Part shown: one piece after another, positions 26,238-34,375 of the stretch
Layout: every line of letters begins with the position of its first letter
How positions within the stretch are numbered: position 1 is the stretch's first letter
Source of the DNA: Streptomyces ferrugineus
GTDB taxonomy: Bacteria > Actinomycetota > Actinomycetes > Streptomycetales > Streptomycetaceae
DNA length: 64,000 nt
Assembly: GCF_015160855.1 (NCBI RefSeq)
Contig: NZ_CP063373.1
Coordinates: 7,068,001 to 7,132,000 of the forward strand
Direction of reading: 5' to 3'
The notes under the pieces: model-generated
What the model was told of the DNA's origin: nothing
What the model saw: the letters and a program-made list of their open reading frames with translations, nothing else
Database searches by the model: none
Program-made: the position numbers and the translations under genes

Positions 26238-26564
26238 ATGGCTCGGGAAGCAGCACAGGAGACGTTCGCCGCGGCCTGGTCCGACGGCGGCGTGGTGGTC
26301 GATGTCCGCGAACCGGACGAGTACGCGGCCGGGCATGTGCCGGGCGCCCGTCCGATGCCGCTGCGCACGGTGGCCGTCCGGTGCGGCGAGCTTCCCGTCG
26401 ACCGGCCGGTGTACGTCATCTGCGCCAGCGGCAACCGCAGCAGGACCGCCGCCGATCTGATGACCTCCCGCGGCATCGACGCCTACTCCGTCACCGGCGG
26501 CACCGGCACCTGGGCCCGCAGCGGCCGCCCGATCACGGCCGGCTCCCACGAGTCCGCGGCCTGA
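26238..26564 (+). CDS. Single-domain rhodanese sulfurtransferase
   Basis: The 108-residue rhodanese has the catalytic cysteine in the loop CASGNRS and the usual VVVDVREPDEYAAGHVPGA entry. Such proteins carry sulfane sulfur as a cysteine persulfide between donor and acceptor. ATG 26238 is preceded by GAGGAG at about 9 nt. It begins the operon that continues with sulfide:quinone reductase 77 bp downstream, under CstR-type operators, so it probably handles persulfide formed during sulfide oxidation. Confidence 0.92.
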   Translation: MAREAAQETFAAAWSDGGVVVDVREPDEYAAGHVPGARPMPLRTVAVRCGELPVDRPVYVICASGNRSRTAADLMTSRGIDAYSVTGGTGTWARSGRPITAGSHESAA

Positions 26565-26641
26565 CCACCCCTGGGGCCTGTGCCGAGTTCCCCCGCCTGC
26601 GCCCCGACACCCGCACCCAGGCCAGAGGAAGGAGCACCGCC

Positions 26642-27871
26642 TTGGCCGCCACCCCCTCCCCCTCCGACGCACCGCTCTCCGGTCGTCACCGCGTCGCCGT
26701 CATCGGCGGCGGCAGCGCCGGCATCAGCGTGGCCGCCCGACTGCGCCGGGCCGGCGTCAGCGACATCACCCTCGTCGAACCGTCCGACACCCACTGGTAC
26801 CAGCCGTTGTGGACCCTGGTCGGCGGCGGCCAGGCACCGCTGCACACCTCCCGCCGCCCCGAGGGCGCCGTCATACCCGACGGTGTGCGCTGGGTCCGCC
26901 GGCGCGCGCTGGCCGTCGACCCCGACGCCCGCACGGTGACGCTGTCCGGCGGCGCCGAGCTGACCTACGAACACCTGGTGATGGCCCCCGGTCTGCAACT
27001 CGACTGGGACGGCGTGCCGGGCCTGGCCGAGGCGGTCGGCCATGGCGGGGTGAGCAGCAACTACGCGCCCGAGTACGCCCCGCGGACCTGGGACCTCATC
27101 CGGCGCACCCGCTCGGGCACGGCCGTCTTCACCCATCCGGCCACGCCGCTGAAGTGCGGCGGAGCCCCGCAGAAGATCGCATATCTGGCCGCCGACCACT
27201 GGCGCAAGCAGAAGGTCCTCGACCGGATGCGGATCATCCTCGTCCTGCCCGATCCGGTGATGTTCAAGGTGCCAGCGTGGTCGCAGGTGCTGGAGAAGGT
27301 CGCCGCCCGCTACGGCATCGAGGTGCGGCTGCGCTCGGAGGTGACGGCCGTCGACGGCGAGGCCCGCGAGGTCACGATCACGGACCACGCCACCGGCGCC
27401 AAGGAGACCATCGGCTACGACCTCCTGCACGCCGTCCCGCCGCAGAGCGCGCCGGACTGGGTCAAGAGCGGTCCGCTCGCCGACCCGGCCAGCCCGCAGG
27501 GGTTCGTCGCCGCGGACAAGCACACCCTGCGACACCCGCACCACGGCGACGTCTTCGCGATCGGCGACGTGGCGAACCTGCCCACGTCGAAGACCGGTGC
27601 GGCCGTACGCAAGCAGGCGCCGGTCGTGGCCGCCAACCTGCTCGACGTCATGAGCGGCCGTGCCCCGTCGCGCCGGTACGACGGCTACACCTCCTGCCCG
27701 CTGGTGACGGCCCGGGACCGGATGCTGCTGGCCGAGTTCGACTACGACCTGAAGCCCGCGCCCAGCTTCCCGCTGATCGACACCTTCAAGGAGCGCCGGG
27801 ACATGTGGGTGTTCAAGCGCTACATCCTGCCGCCGGTGTACTGGCGCGGCATGCTCACCGGCCGTCTCTGA
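26642..27871 (+). CDS. sqr: SQRDL-type sulfide:quinone oxidoreductase
   Basis: This 409-residue flavoprotein oxidises sulfide to a persulfide and reduces quinone at the membrane. The FAD motif GGGSAGISVAARL lies near residue 25, followed by a WYQPLWTLVGGG segment typical of the mitochondrial SQRDL group. One redox cysteine is in TPLKCGGAPQKIAYL, the position of the conserved SQRDL cysteine; the second candidate is in YTSCPLVT. The second nucleotide motif is VFAIGDVANLPTSKTGAAVRKQ. The best start is TTG 26642, with GGAAGGAG 7 nt upstream. A C-terminal amphipathic region (FKRYILPPVYWRGMLTG) could attach it to the membrane. Context with persulfide dioxygenase supports the role. Confidence 0.88.
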   Translation: MAATPSPSDAPLSGRHRVAVIGGGSAGISVAARLRRAGVSDITLVEPSDTHWYQPLWTLVGGGQAPLHTSRRPEGAVIPDGVRWVRRRALAVDPDARTVTLSGGAELTYEHLVMAPGLQLDWDGVPGLAEAVGHGGVSSNYAPEYAPRTWDLIRRTRSGTAVFTHPATPLKCGGAPQKIAYLAADHWRKQKVLDRMRIILVLPDPVMFKVPAWSQVLEKVAARYGIEVRLRSEVTAVDGEAREVTITDHATGAKETIGYDLLHAVPPQSAPDWVKSGPLADPASPQGFVAADKHTLRHPHHGDVFAIGDVANLPTSKTGAAVRKQAPVVAANLLDVMSGRAPSRRYDGYTSCPLVTARDRMLLAEFDYDLKPAPSFPLIDTFKERRDMWVFKRYILPPVYWRGMLTGRL

Positions 27872-27883
27872 CCAAGCTTCTGA

Positions 27884-27899
27884 ATACCCCCAGGGGTAT
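27884..27899. promoter_or_regulatory. CstR-type operator 3, ATACCCCCAGGGGTAT
   Basis: Extends to 8-bp arms AATACCCC/GGGGTATT (27883-27900). It lies in the 62-bp gap between sqr and the persulfide dioxygenase gene, indicating an internal regulated promoter. Confidence 0.78.
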
Positions 27900-27933
27900 T
27901 TCATCCGATTCTCTCCCGACCGGAGGTCACCCG

Positions 27934-29319
27934 ATGTTCTTCGCCCAGTACTACCTCGACTGCCTGTCCCAGGCGTCGTACATGATCGCCGACGAGACGA
28001 CCGGCAAGGCCGTGGTCGTCGATCCCCGCCGCGACGTCTCCGAGTACCTCGTCGACGCCGAAACCCACGGTTTCACCGTCGAGGCCGTCCTCAACACCCA
28101 CTTCCACGCCGACTTCCTCGCCGGCCATCTGGAGCTGGCCGACCGCACCGGCGCCTGGATCGGATACGGGCGGCGCGCCGAGGCCGAGTACCCCATCCGG
28201 AAGCTGGCCGACGGCGAGCGGATCAGCCTCGGTGACGTCACTCTGCGGATCCTCGAGACGCCCGGCCACACCCCGGAGTCGATCAGCGTCCTGGTGTACG
28301 AGCACGCCACCGACCCCGTCCCCTACGGCGTCCTCACCGGCGACGCGCTGTTCATCGGCGACGTGGGCCGCCCCGACCTGCTCGCCTCGATCGGCGTCAC
28401 CGCCGACGAACTCGGCCGGATGCTCTACGACAGCATCCAGCACAAGCTGATGGACCTGCCCGACGCCGTGCGGGTGTTCCCCGCGCACGGCGCCGGATCC
28501 GCGTGCGGCAAGAACCTCTCCACTCAGCGCCAGTCCACCATCGGCGAGCAGCGCGTCACCAACTACGCCTGCCGCCCGATGAGCGAGGAGAAGTTCGTCG
28601 ACCTGGTGACCGCGGGACAGCCCTCCGCGCCCGCCTACTTCGTCTACGACGCCATCCTCAACCGCAAGGAACACGGCCTGTTCGACGCGGCCGCCGCGCC
28701 GCGGCCGCTGTCGGTCGAGGAGTTCATGGAGCGGCGCGCGGCCGGAGCGGTCGTGGTGGACGCGCGGTCCCCGCAGGACTTCGCCCCCGGGCACCTGAGC
28801 GGCTCGGTCAACGTGCCCGCCGACGGACGGTTCGCCGAGCAGGCCGGCATGGTCGTCGGCCCGGAGGAGGAGGTGGTGGTGATCGCGCCGCAGGACCGGG
28901 AGGAGGAGATCGTCACCCGGCTCGCCCGCATCGGCTTCGACAAGGTCGGCGGCTATCTGCGCGAGCCCCAGGGCGCCTTCCCGGCCCTGGCGGACGAGAT
29001 GGCGCAGGCCAGCCGGCTGACCGCGGACGAACTGCACCGGCTGCTGGACGGTGCGCAGCCGCCGCTGGTGCTGGACGTGCGCAACACCGCCGAGCGTGAA
29101 GAGGGCTTCGTCGACGGTTCGCTGCACATCCCGCTGGCCGAACTCGCCCGCCGCGTCGACGAGATCCCGGCCGACCGGTCCCTGGTCGTCCACTGCGCGG
29201 GCGGGCACCGCTCCTCCATCGCCGCCAGCCTGCTGCGCCACCGGGGCCGTACCGACGTCTCCGACCTCCTCGGCGGCTACGGCGCCTGGCTCGCCCTGAC
29301 CGCCCCGGCCAACGCCTGA
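27934..29319 (+). CDS. CstB-like persulfide dioxygenase-rhodanese fusion
   Basis: The 461-residue protein has three parts. The N-terminal metallo-beta-lactamase domain (about 1-230) has the iron-site motif THFHADF and GDALFIGDVGRPD, as in ETHE1-type persulfide dioxygenases that oxidise glutathione or low-molecular-weight persulfide to sulfite. A middle rhodanese fold (about 260-350) lacks the catalytic cysteine (VIAPQDRE). The C-terminal rhodanese (about 365-460) keeps it in VHCAGGHRSS. This order, with an inactive middle domain, is that of Staphylococcus CstB. The start is ATG 27934 with CGGAGG upstream and an operator in front. A second copy of this architecture lies at 34372-35814. Confidence 0.9.
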   Translation: MFFAQYYLDCLSQASYMIADETTGKAVVVDPRRDVSEYLVDAETHGFTVEAVLNTHFHADFLAGHLELADRTGAWIGYGRRAEAEYPIRKLADGERISLGDVTLRILETPGHTPESISVLVYEHATDPVPYGVLTGDALFIGDVGRPDLLASIGVTADELGRMLYDSIQHKLMDLPDAVRVFPAHGAGSACGKNLSTQRQSTIGEQRVTNYACRPMSEEKFVDLVTAGQPSAPAYFVYDAILNRKEHGLFDAAAAPRPLSVEEFMERRAAGAVVVDARSPQDFAPGHLSGSVNVPADGRFAEQAGMVVGPEEEVVVIAPQDREEEIVTRLARIGFDKVGGYLREPQGAFPALADEMAQASRLTADELHRLLDGAQPPLVLDVRNTAEREEGFVDGSLHIPLAELARRVDEIPADRSLVVHCAGGHRSSIAASLLRHRGRTDVSDLLGGYGAWLALTAPANA

Positions 29320-29338
29320 TCCACCTCCACCCCGCTCC

Positions 29339-29372
29339 GGGCGGCGGCCCCCTGCCGTCGGGGCCGCCGCCC
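29339..29372. terminator. G+C-rich hairpin between the dioxygenase and the next rhodanese
   Basis: A perfect inverted repeat with 13-bp arms (29339-29351, 29360-29372) and an 8-nt loop, 20 bp past the dioxygenase stop. It may terminate or attenuate transcription into the next two genes. Confidence 0.65.
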
Positions 29373-29411
29373 GCCCCCCCCACCACTTCCGCGACAGCGA
29401 GGAACACCCCC

Positions 29412-29993
29412 ATGACCACACGGACCGATCCGCCACGTCTCGATCCCGCCGCCCTGCGCGAACTCCACGACAGCGGCGACGGCCCCCGGCTGCTGGACGT
29501 GCGCACGCCCGGCGAGTTCCGCACGGCCCACATACCCGGCTCCTACAACGTTCCGCTCGACACCCTGCGCGAGCACCGCGCCGAACTGCTGCACCACCTC
29601 GACGACGAGGTCGTCCTCGTCTGCCGCTCCGGCGCCCGCGCCGCCCAGGCCGAACAGGCCCTCGCCGCGGCCGGACTGCCCAACCTGCGTGTCCTCGACG
29701 GCGGCGTCATGGCCTGGGAAGCGGCCGGGGGCGTCCTCACCCGGGGCCCGGAGCGCTGGGACCTGGAACGCCAGGTGCGGCTGATCGCCGGGAGCATCGT
29801 GCTGGTGACCGGCCTCGCGGGCCTGCTCGTGCCCGGTCTGCAGCTGATCGGCACGGCCGTCGGCGCCGGGCTGACCGTCGCCGCGCTCACCAACACCTGC
29901 GCCATGGGCATGCTGCTGTCGAAGCTGCCCTACAACCGCGGTCCGCGCACCGACCTCGACACGATCGTCACCGCCCTGCGGGGCACACCGTGA
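29412..29993 (+). CDS. Rhodanese-DUF2892 membrane protein
   Basis: The 193-residue protein has an N-terminal rhodanese domain with cysteine in VCRSGARAAQAE. A C-terminal DUF2892-type pair of membrane segments follows (ERQVRLIAGSIVLVTGLAGLL and the NTCAMGMLLSKLPYNR signature). The arrangement places a sulfurtransferase on the inner face of the membrane. Its TGA overlaps the GTG of the TauE/SafE exporter, so sulfur delivery and anion export are coupled in translation. A paralogue of identical architecture lies at 32274-32861. Confidence 0.9.
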   Translation: MTTRTDPPRLDPAALRELHDSGDGPRLLDVRTPGEFRTAHIPGSYNVPLDTLREHRAELLHHLDDEVVLVCRSGARAAQAEQALAAAGLPNLRVLDGGVMAWEAAGGVLTRGPERWDLERQVRLIAGSIVLVTGLAGLLVPGLQLIGTAVGAGLTVAALTNTCAMGMLLSKLPYNRGPRTDLDTIVTALRGTP

Positions 29994-30883
29994 TCGCCGT
30001 CGTCATCGCCGCGTCCCTGCTCATCGGGGTCGCCCTCGGTGTCCTGGGCGGCGGCGGATCCATCCTGACCGTGCCCGTCCTGGTCTACCTGGCCGGGATG
30101 GAGACCAAGGAGGCCATCGCCACCTCCCTGTTCGTCGTGGGTGTCACCAGCGCCGCCGGGGTCGTCTCGCACGCCCGCGCCGGACGCGTCCGCTGGCGCA
30201 CCGGCCTGCTGTTCGGGCTGGCCGGCATGGCCGGCGCCTACGCGGGCGGGCGGCTGGCCGAGTTCGTACCCGGCACCGTCCTGCTGATCGCGTTCGCCCT
30301 GATGATGATCGCCACCGCCGTCGCCATGATCCGCGGCCGGCGCAGCGCACCGAAGAAGGTCCACCACGAACTCCCCGTCCCGCATGTCCTGTTGGACGGC
30401 GTCGTCGTGGGACTGGTCACCGGCCTGGTCGGCGCCGGCGGCGGCTTCCTCGTCGTTCCCGCCCTCGCCCTGCTCGGCGGACTGCCGATGACCGTGGCCG
30501 TCGGCACCTCGCTGCTGGTGATCGCCATGAAGTCGTTCGCCGGACTGGCCGGATACCTGGCGAGTGTGCACATCGACTGGGGCTTCGCCACCCTCGTCAC
30601 GGTGACCGCCGTCGTCGGCGGTCTGCTCGGCGGCCGACTGGCCGGGCGCATCCCGCAGGACGCGCTGCGCAAGTCCTTCGGCTGGTTCGTCGCTGTCATG
30701 GGCGTCTTCGTCCTGGCGCGGCAGCTCGCGCCCGGTCTGCGCCACACCCTGCTCACCAGCCCGTGGACCTGGGCCTGCCTGGCCGCGACGGCCGGCGTCC
30801 TGATCAGCTGGTCCATGCTGCGCCGCTTCGCGGGTACGCCGGGCCGGGTGGACGAGCCCCGGACCCCGGCGCACGACGCGTAG
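29990..30883 (+). CDS. TauE/SafE-family sulfite/organosulfonate exporter
   Basis: This 297-residue membrane protein has about eight helices and the TauE/SafE repeats GVALGVLGGGGSILTVPVL and GLVTGLVGAGGGFLVVPALALLGG, one in each half. Members export sulfite, sulfoacetate or related anions. Next to a persulfide dioxygenase, which releases sulfite, sulfite export is the likely job. GTG 29990 overlaps the stop of the rhodanese-DUF2892 gene. A paralogue lies at 33261-34007. Confidence 0.9.
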   Translation: MIAVVIAASLLIGVALGVLGGGGSILTVPVLVYLAGMETKEAIATSLFVVGVTSAAGVVSHARAGRVRWRTGLLFGLAGMAGAYAGGRLAEFVPGTVLLIAFALMMIATAVAMIRGRRSAPKKVHHELPVPHVLLDGVVVGLVTGLVGAGGGFLVVPALALLGGLPMTVAVGTSLLVIAMKSFAGLAGYLASVHIDWGFATLVTVTAVVGGLLGGRLAGRIPQDALRKSFGWFVAVMGVFVLARQLAPGLRHTLLTSPWTWACLAATAGVLISWSMLRRFAGTPGRVDEPRTPAHDA

Positions 30884-30899
30884 CGACCGACCTGCTCGT

Positions 30900-30997
30900 C
30901 CATCTTCCGTTCCATGTACCGGGTGACCAGGTCCGGAACGCCCGCCCGTCATGGTGCCGGCCGTTCCGCCGCCGAGTATCACGATGTGTTTGCCCAT
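30900..30997 (-). pseudogene. Remnant of an FAD/NAD(P) oxidoreductase (SQR-like) gene
   Basis: On the minus strand from ATG 30997, with GGAG upstream, the frame reads MGKHIVILGGGTAGTMT, an FAD-binding Rossmann start, then loses family character after about 19 residues. A few bases later another frame reads PDLVTRYMERKMDEQVGRY, which may be the C-terminal end of the same gene. The simplest view is a large internal deletion leaving both ends. It is divergent from the OsmC gene and shares operator 4, so it was probably once a member of the sulfur regulon. Confidence 0.6.
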
Positions 30998-31054
30998 GAC
31001 TCCACGGTGGCGCCGTGGACGGCCGCGAGGCATGGGCCGCTGATCCCTGGACTG

Positions 31055-31070
31055 GTACCCACCGGGGTAT
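31055..31070. promoter_or_regulatory. CstR-type operator 4, GTACCCACCGGGGTAT
   Basis: A 16-bp site with one base off the CCCC run, between the SQR-like remnant (-) and OsmC (+). Its degeneracy fits relaxed selection after loss of the divergent gene. Confidence 0.6.
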
Positions 31071-31219
31071 ATGTTCGCCTCGCCGACAGCACGCCACGAA
31101 CCGCGTGCACACCAGGGCCGAACGGCCCCCGCCACGCCCGGTCGGCCTCTCCACCCGGCGCGCCGTCCGCGGTCGACTGGAATCCGGCAGAGGTCGACAT
31201 CGACGAGGAGGCCGCCCCC

Positions 31220-31672
31220 ATGACCGGCACCGAACCACAGACGCGGAACACCAACCAGCCGCGGGACGGGGAGGTGCACCGCCTCGAGGTCACCCACGTC
31301 GACCACGACGCCTACGCCGTGGACATCCGCGGCCATCGCCTCCGGGTCGACCAGCCCACCGAGGCCGGCGGCACGGACACCGCGCCCACCCCCACCGAGC
31401 TGTTCGCCGCGTCGCTGGCCACCTGCATCGCCTTCTACGCGGGCCGCTACCTGCGCCGCCACGGGCTGCCCCGCACCGGACTGCGGGTTCGTACGGAGTT
31501 CACCATGGCCACCGACCGCCCGGCCCGGGTCGCCGCGCTGCGGGTCGTGATCGTCCCGCCGCCGGAGTTGCCCGCGCAGCGCCGGGACGCCCTGCTCGCC
31601 GTGGCCTCGCACTGCACCGTCCACAACACCCTGCACCAGCCGCCCGCGGTCGACATCGAACTGGAGCCATGA
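31220..31672 (+). CDS. OsmC-family thiol peroxidase-like protein
   Basis: The 150-residue OsmC/Ohr-fold protein carries the two family cysteines, in ASLATCIAFYAGRYL and ASHCTVHNTL. These form the redox centre that reduces organic hydroperoxides; some members act on persulfides. ATG 31220 has GAGGAG at 9 nt. It lies in the CstR-regulated island, which suggests handling of reactive sulfur or peroxide by-products. A degraded gene fragment and thioredoxin follow on the same strand. Confidence 0.88.
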   Translation: MTGTEPQTRNTNQPRDGEVHRLEVTHVDHDAYAVDIRGHRLRVDQPTEAGGTDTAPTPTELFAASLATCIAFYAGRYLRRHGLPRTGLRVRTEFTMATDRPARVAALRVVIVPPPELPAQRRDALLAVASHCTVHNTLHQPPAVDIELEP

Positions 31673-31673
31673 G

Positions 31674-31770
31674 CACCGCCTCGGCGCCGTCCGCTCGCTG
31701 GACTTCGTCGAGGACTTCGCCCGCGAGGAGGTCCTGCCGCGTTACGGCAACACCCATCCCGCCGACCCGC
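31674..31770 (+). pseudogene. Fragment of a class V aminotransferase / cysteine desulfurase-like gene
   Basis: A short frame beginning just after the OsmC stop reads FVEDFAREEVLPRYGNTHP. The LPRYGNTH motif is characteristic of the N-terminal region of class V (NifS-like) aminotransferases. The match stops within about 30 residues. No start or remainder is present, so it is a remnant. It is in a sulfur-related island, consistent with a former cysteine desulfurase there. Confidence 0.5.
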
Positions 31771-31841
31771 CGCTGCGGCTGGGTGAGGAGGCGCTCGCCG
31801 GTCCGCCTGGAACAAACCGGGACCGGGCGCGGTTGAACCAT

Positions 31842-31857
31842 ATACCCCGCTGGGTAT
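31842..31857. promoter_or_regulatory. CstR-type operator 5, ATACCCCGCTGGGTAT
   Basis: Extends to perfect 9-bp arms CATATACCC/GGGTATATG (31839-31860). It lies 20 bp before the thioredoxin start. Confidence 0.78.
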
Positions 31858-31877
31858 ATGAGAGGAGCGCGGACGCC

Positions 31878-32249
31878 ATGCCGACCGTGGAACTGACCAA
31901 GGACAACTTCGAGGAGATCGTCACCGGCTCGGAGATCGTGCTGATCGACTTCTGGGCCGCCTGGTGCGGACCGTGCCGGAGGTTCGGCCCCGTCTTCGAG
32001 AAGGCGGCCGAGCGCCACCCGGACATCGTCTTCGGCAAGGTCGACACCGAGGCCCAGCCCGAACTCGCCGGGGCGTTCCGGATCTCCTCCATCCCCACCC
32101 TGATGGCCGTCCGCGACCGCGCCGTCCTGTACGCCGAGCCGGGCGCGCTGCCGCCCCAGGCGCTGGAGGAACTCATCGGCACGATCCGCGCCGTCGACAT
32201 GGCCGACGTGCGCCGGCAGGCCGCCGCGAAGTCGGCGTCCGGCAGTTGA
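31878..32249 (+). CDS. Thioredoxin
   Basis: The 123-residue thioredoxin has the active site WCGPC (Cys30, Cys33) after LIDFWAA and the cis-proline in SSIPTLMAV. It is a cytosolic disulfide and persulfide reductase. ATG 31878 follows GAGGAG by about 10 nt. The operator directly upstream indicates that this copy is induced with the sulfur genes to discharge protein or small-thiol persulfides (inference) rather than being the housekeeping TrxA. It converges with the rhodanese-DUF2892 gene 24 bp away. Confidence 0.92.
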   Translation: MPTVELTKDNFEEIVTGSEIVLIDFWAAWCGPCRRFGPVFEKAAERHPDIVFGKVDTEAQPELAGAFRISSIPTLMAVRDRAVLYAEPGALPPQALEELIGTIRAVDMADVRRQAAAKSASGS

Positions 32250-32273
32250 TCCGGACGCCGTCCGCGGCAGAGG

Positions 32274-32861
32274 TCAGCGGCCGCGCAGGGCCGCGAGCGC
32301 GGCGTCGAGGTCGGCCGCGCGCGGGCGATTGTGGGGCAGCTTGCCGAGGACGACCGCCATGCCGCAGGTGTCGGTGACCGCGGAGAAGACGAGGCCGGCC
32401 GCGATGCCGGCCGACAGCAGCTGGAAGGCCGGATGCACGAGCAGGCCGAGCACGAGACCGAGGAGCACCACGGCGCCGGCCGTGAACCGCACCTGGCGTT
32501 CCATGCTCCACCCGGACCTGGTGTCGCAGGCGGCCGGACGGTGCAGATCGTGCCCCTGCGCGGCCCAGGCGCCCGTGCCTCCGGCCAGGGTGGCCGTCGC
32601 GATCCCCTGTGCGGCCAGCAGCTTGCAGGCGTTCTCGGAGCGGGCGCCGGAGGCGCACACCACGAGGACGTCACCGCGCCCGGCGGCGTGCCGTATCTCC
32701 GGCAGGGCGCGCCTGACCTGGTCGAGGGGGATGTTCACGGCGCCGGGCAGGTGGCCGGAGGCGTACTCGACGGGTGTGCGCACGTCGATGACGGTGAGCT
32801 CCTGCAGCCGGGTGCGAGCCTGGTCCGCGCCGAGGGTGACGGGGGTGGGTGAGCTGGTCAT
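32274..32861 (-). CDS. Rhodanese-DUF2892 membrane protein, second copy
   Basis: The 195-residue protein has a rhodanese domain with the catalytic cysteine in VVCASGARSENACKLL, a linker (HRPAACDTRSGWSMERQVR) and a DUF2892-type two-helix tail ending in DTCGMAVVLGKLPHNR. It parallels the protein at 29412-29993 throughout, so the pair arose by duplication. The gene is divergent from the CstR-like repressor gene, with an operator in the 81-bp spacer. Confidence 0.9.
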   Translation of the reverse strand: MTSSPTPVTLGADQARTRLQELTVIDVRTPVEYASGHLPGAVNIPLDQVRRALPEIRHAAGRGDVLVVCASGARSENACKLLAAQGIATATLAGGTGAWAAQGHDLHRPAACDTRSGWSMERQVRFTAGAVVLLGLVLGLLVHPAFQLLSAGIAAGLVFSAVTDTCGMAVVLGKLPHNRPRAADLDAALAALRGR

Positions 32862-32910
32862 GGCAGATGTGATCCTTAATGGTCGACGCCGTCCCGAACC
32901 GGGACGTACA

Positions 32911-32926
32911 GTACCCCTAGGGGTAT
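32911..32926. promoter_or_regulatory. CstR-type operator 6, GTACCCCTAGGGGTAT
   Basis: Contains a perfect 14-bp palindrome TACCCCTAGGGGTA (32912-32925) midway between the repressor and the divergent rhodanese gene. Probable autoregulatory site. Confidence 0.82.
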
Positions 32927-32933
32927 TTTCTGA

Positions 32934-33239
<306 letters not shown>

Positions 33240-33260
33240 GGACTGTTGCCACGACGGCCG

Positions 33261-34007
33261 TCACAGCGTCGCGTCGACGAGCATGAAGGCCGCCACCGCC
33301 AGCAGCACCACGGCGAAGATCCGCTGCAGCGCGCGCCCGGAGACCTTCGCGGACAGCCGCTTGCCGTCCCACGCGCCGAGGATCGCGGCGCCGACGAAAG
33401 GCCCGACGACCGCCCAGTCCAGCCCCTCCACCGTGCCGGCGCGCGTCGCCAGCGCGGCCAGCGAGTTGACGGTGATGACCAGCAGACTGGTACCCACCGC
33501 CTCGCGCATCCGCAGGCCGAGCACCCCCACCAGCGCCGGTACGGCGAGGAAGCCCCCGCCGACGCCGAGGACACCGGTGACCGCGCCGAGCCCCGCCCCG
33601 GCGGCCGCCGCCCGGCCGGGTCGTACCGGCGCGACGGTGTCCGCGTGCGGGCGGGTGCGCAGCATGCGCAGGGCGGCCACTCCCGCCACCACGGCGAACA
33701 CCGCCGTCAGCACGGCCGCCGGAATGCGGGCGGCCAGCGCCCCGCCCAGCATCGCCGGGCCGATCCCGGCCGCCGCGAACAGCAGTCCCGTGCGCCATCG
33801 CACATGACCGTCGCGGGCATGTGCGACCAGGGCGGTGACCGAGGTGAGCGTGACGATGACCAGGCTCGCGGTCGTGGCACCGACCGGACTGAAACCGAGC
33901 AGATAGATCAGCGCGGGCACGGCCAGCACACTGCCGCCGCCCCCGAGCGCGCCGAGCGCCAGGCCGATCACCGCCCCGCCGGCCAGGGCGAGTACGAGTG
34001 CGCTCAC
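33261..34007 (-). CDS. TauE/SafE-family exporter, second copy
   Basis: The 248-residue membrane protein has the two TauE/SafE repeats [24 protein letters not shown] and [27 protein letters not shown] 34007 overlaps the TGA of the upstream rhodanese gene, forming a three-gene coupled operon: dioxygenase fusion, rhodanese, exporter. Sulfite or thiosulfate export is the probable role. It converges with the repressor gene 21 bp away. Confidence 0.9.
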   Translation of the reverse strand: MSALVLALAGGAVIGLALGALGGGGSVLAVPALIYLLGFSPVGATTASLVIVTLTSVTALVAHARDGHVRWRTGLLFAAAGIGPAMLGGALAARIPAAVLTAVFAVVAGVAALRMLRTRPHADTVAPVRPGRAAAAGAGLGAVTGVLGVGGGFLAVPALVGVLGLRMREAVGTSLLVITVNSLAALATRAGTVEGLDWAVVGPFVGAAILGAWDGKRLSAKVSGRALQRIFAVVLLAVAAFMLVDATL

Positions 34008-34375
34008 GCGACGGTGCCGTTCCCCCCGCGCGCGTCCACCACCGGCAGACCCGCGCCGGCCCAGTCCTTCATGCCGCCGATGACGTCCACGGCCTCCGCG
34101 CCGCGGGCCGCCAGCAGTTCGGCGGCCTGCCGGGAGCGGTTGCCGGAGCGACAGATCACGACCAGGGGCCGCGCCTGCGCCTGAGCGGGCAGTGCGCCCC
34201 CGGCGGCCAGCACGGACAGCGGCACGTGCACGGCTCTCGGAGCGTGCCCGGCCTGCCATTCGTACGGCTCGCGCACGTCCAGCAGCACGGCGTCGCCCCC
34301 GTCGCCGGTGCGCGCCGCCGCCTCCCGGACGCTCACGCGGCCCGGCGCCTTCCGGCTCCGTCGGAAGATGCTCAT
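34004..34375 (-). CDS. Single-domain rhodanese
   Basis: The 123-residue rhodanese has AVLLDVREPYEWQAGHAP and the active cysteine in VICRSGNRSRQAAEL. The N-terminal basic stretch MSIFRRSRKAPGR is unusual but has no membrane segment. Start ATG 34375 overlaps the TGA of the dioxygenase fusion (ATGA) and its own stop overlaps the exporter start. It therefore sits between the persulfide dioxygenase and the anion exporter in one translationally coupled unit. Confidence 0.92.
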   Translation of the reverse strand: MSIFRRSRKAPGRVSVREAAARTGDGGDAVLLDVREPYEWQAGHAPRAVHVPLSVLAAGGALPAQAQARPLVVICRSGNRSRQAAELLAARGAEAVDVIGGMKDWAGAGLPVVDARGGNGTVA

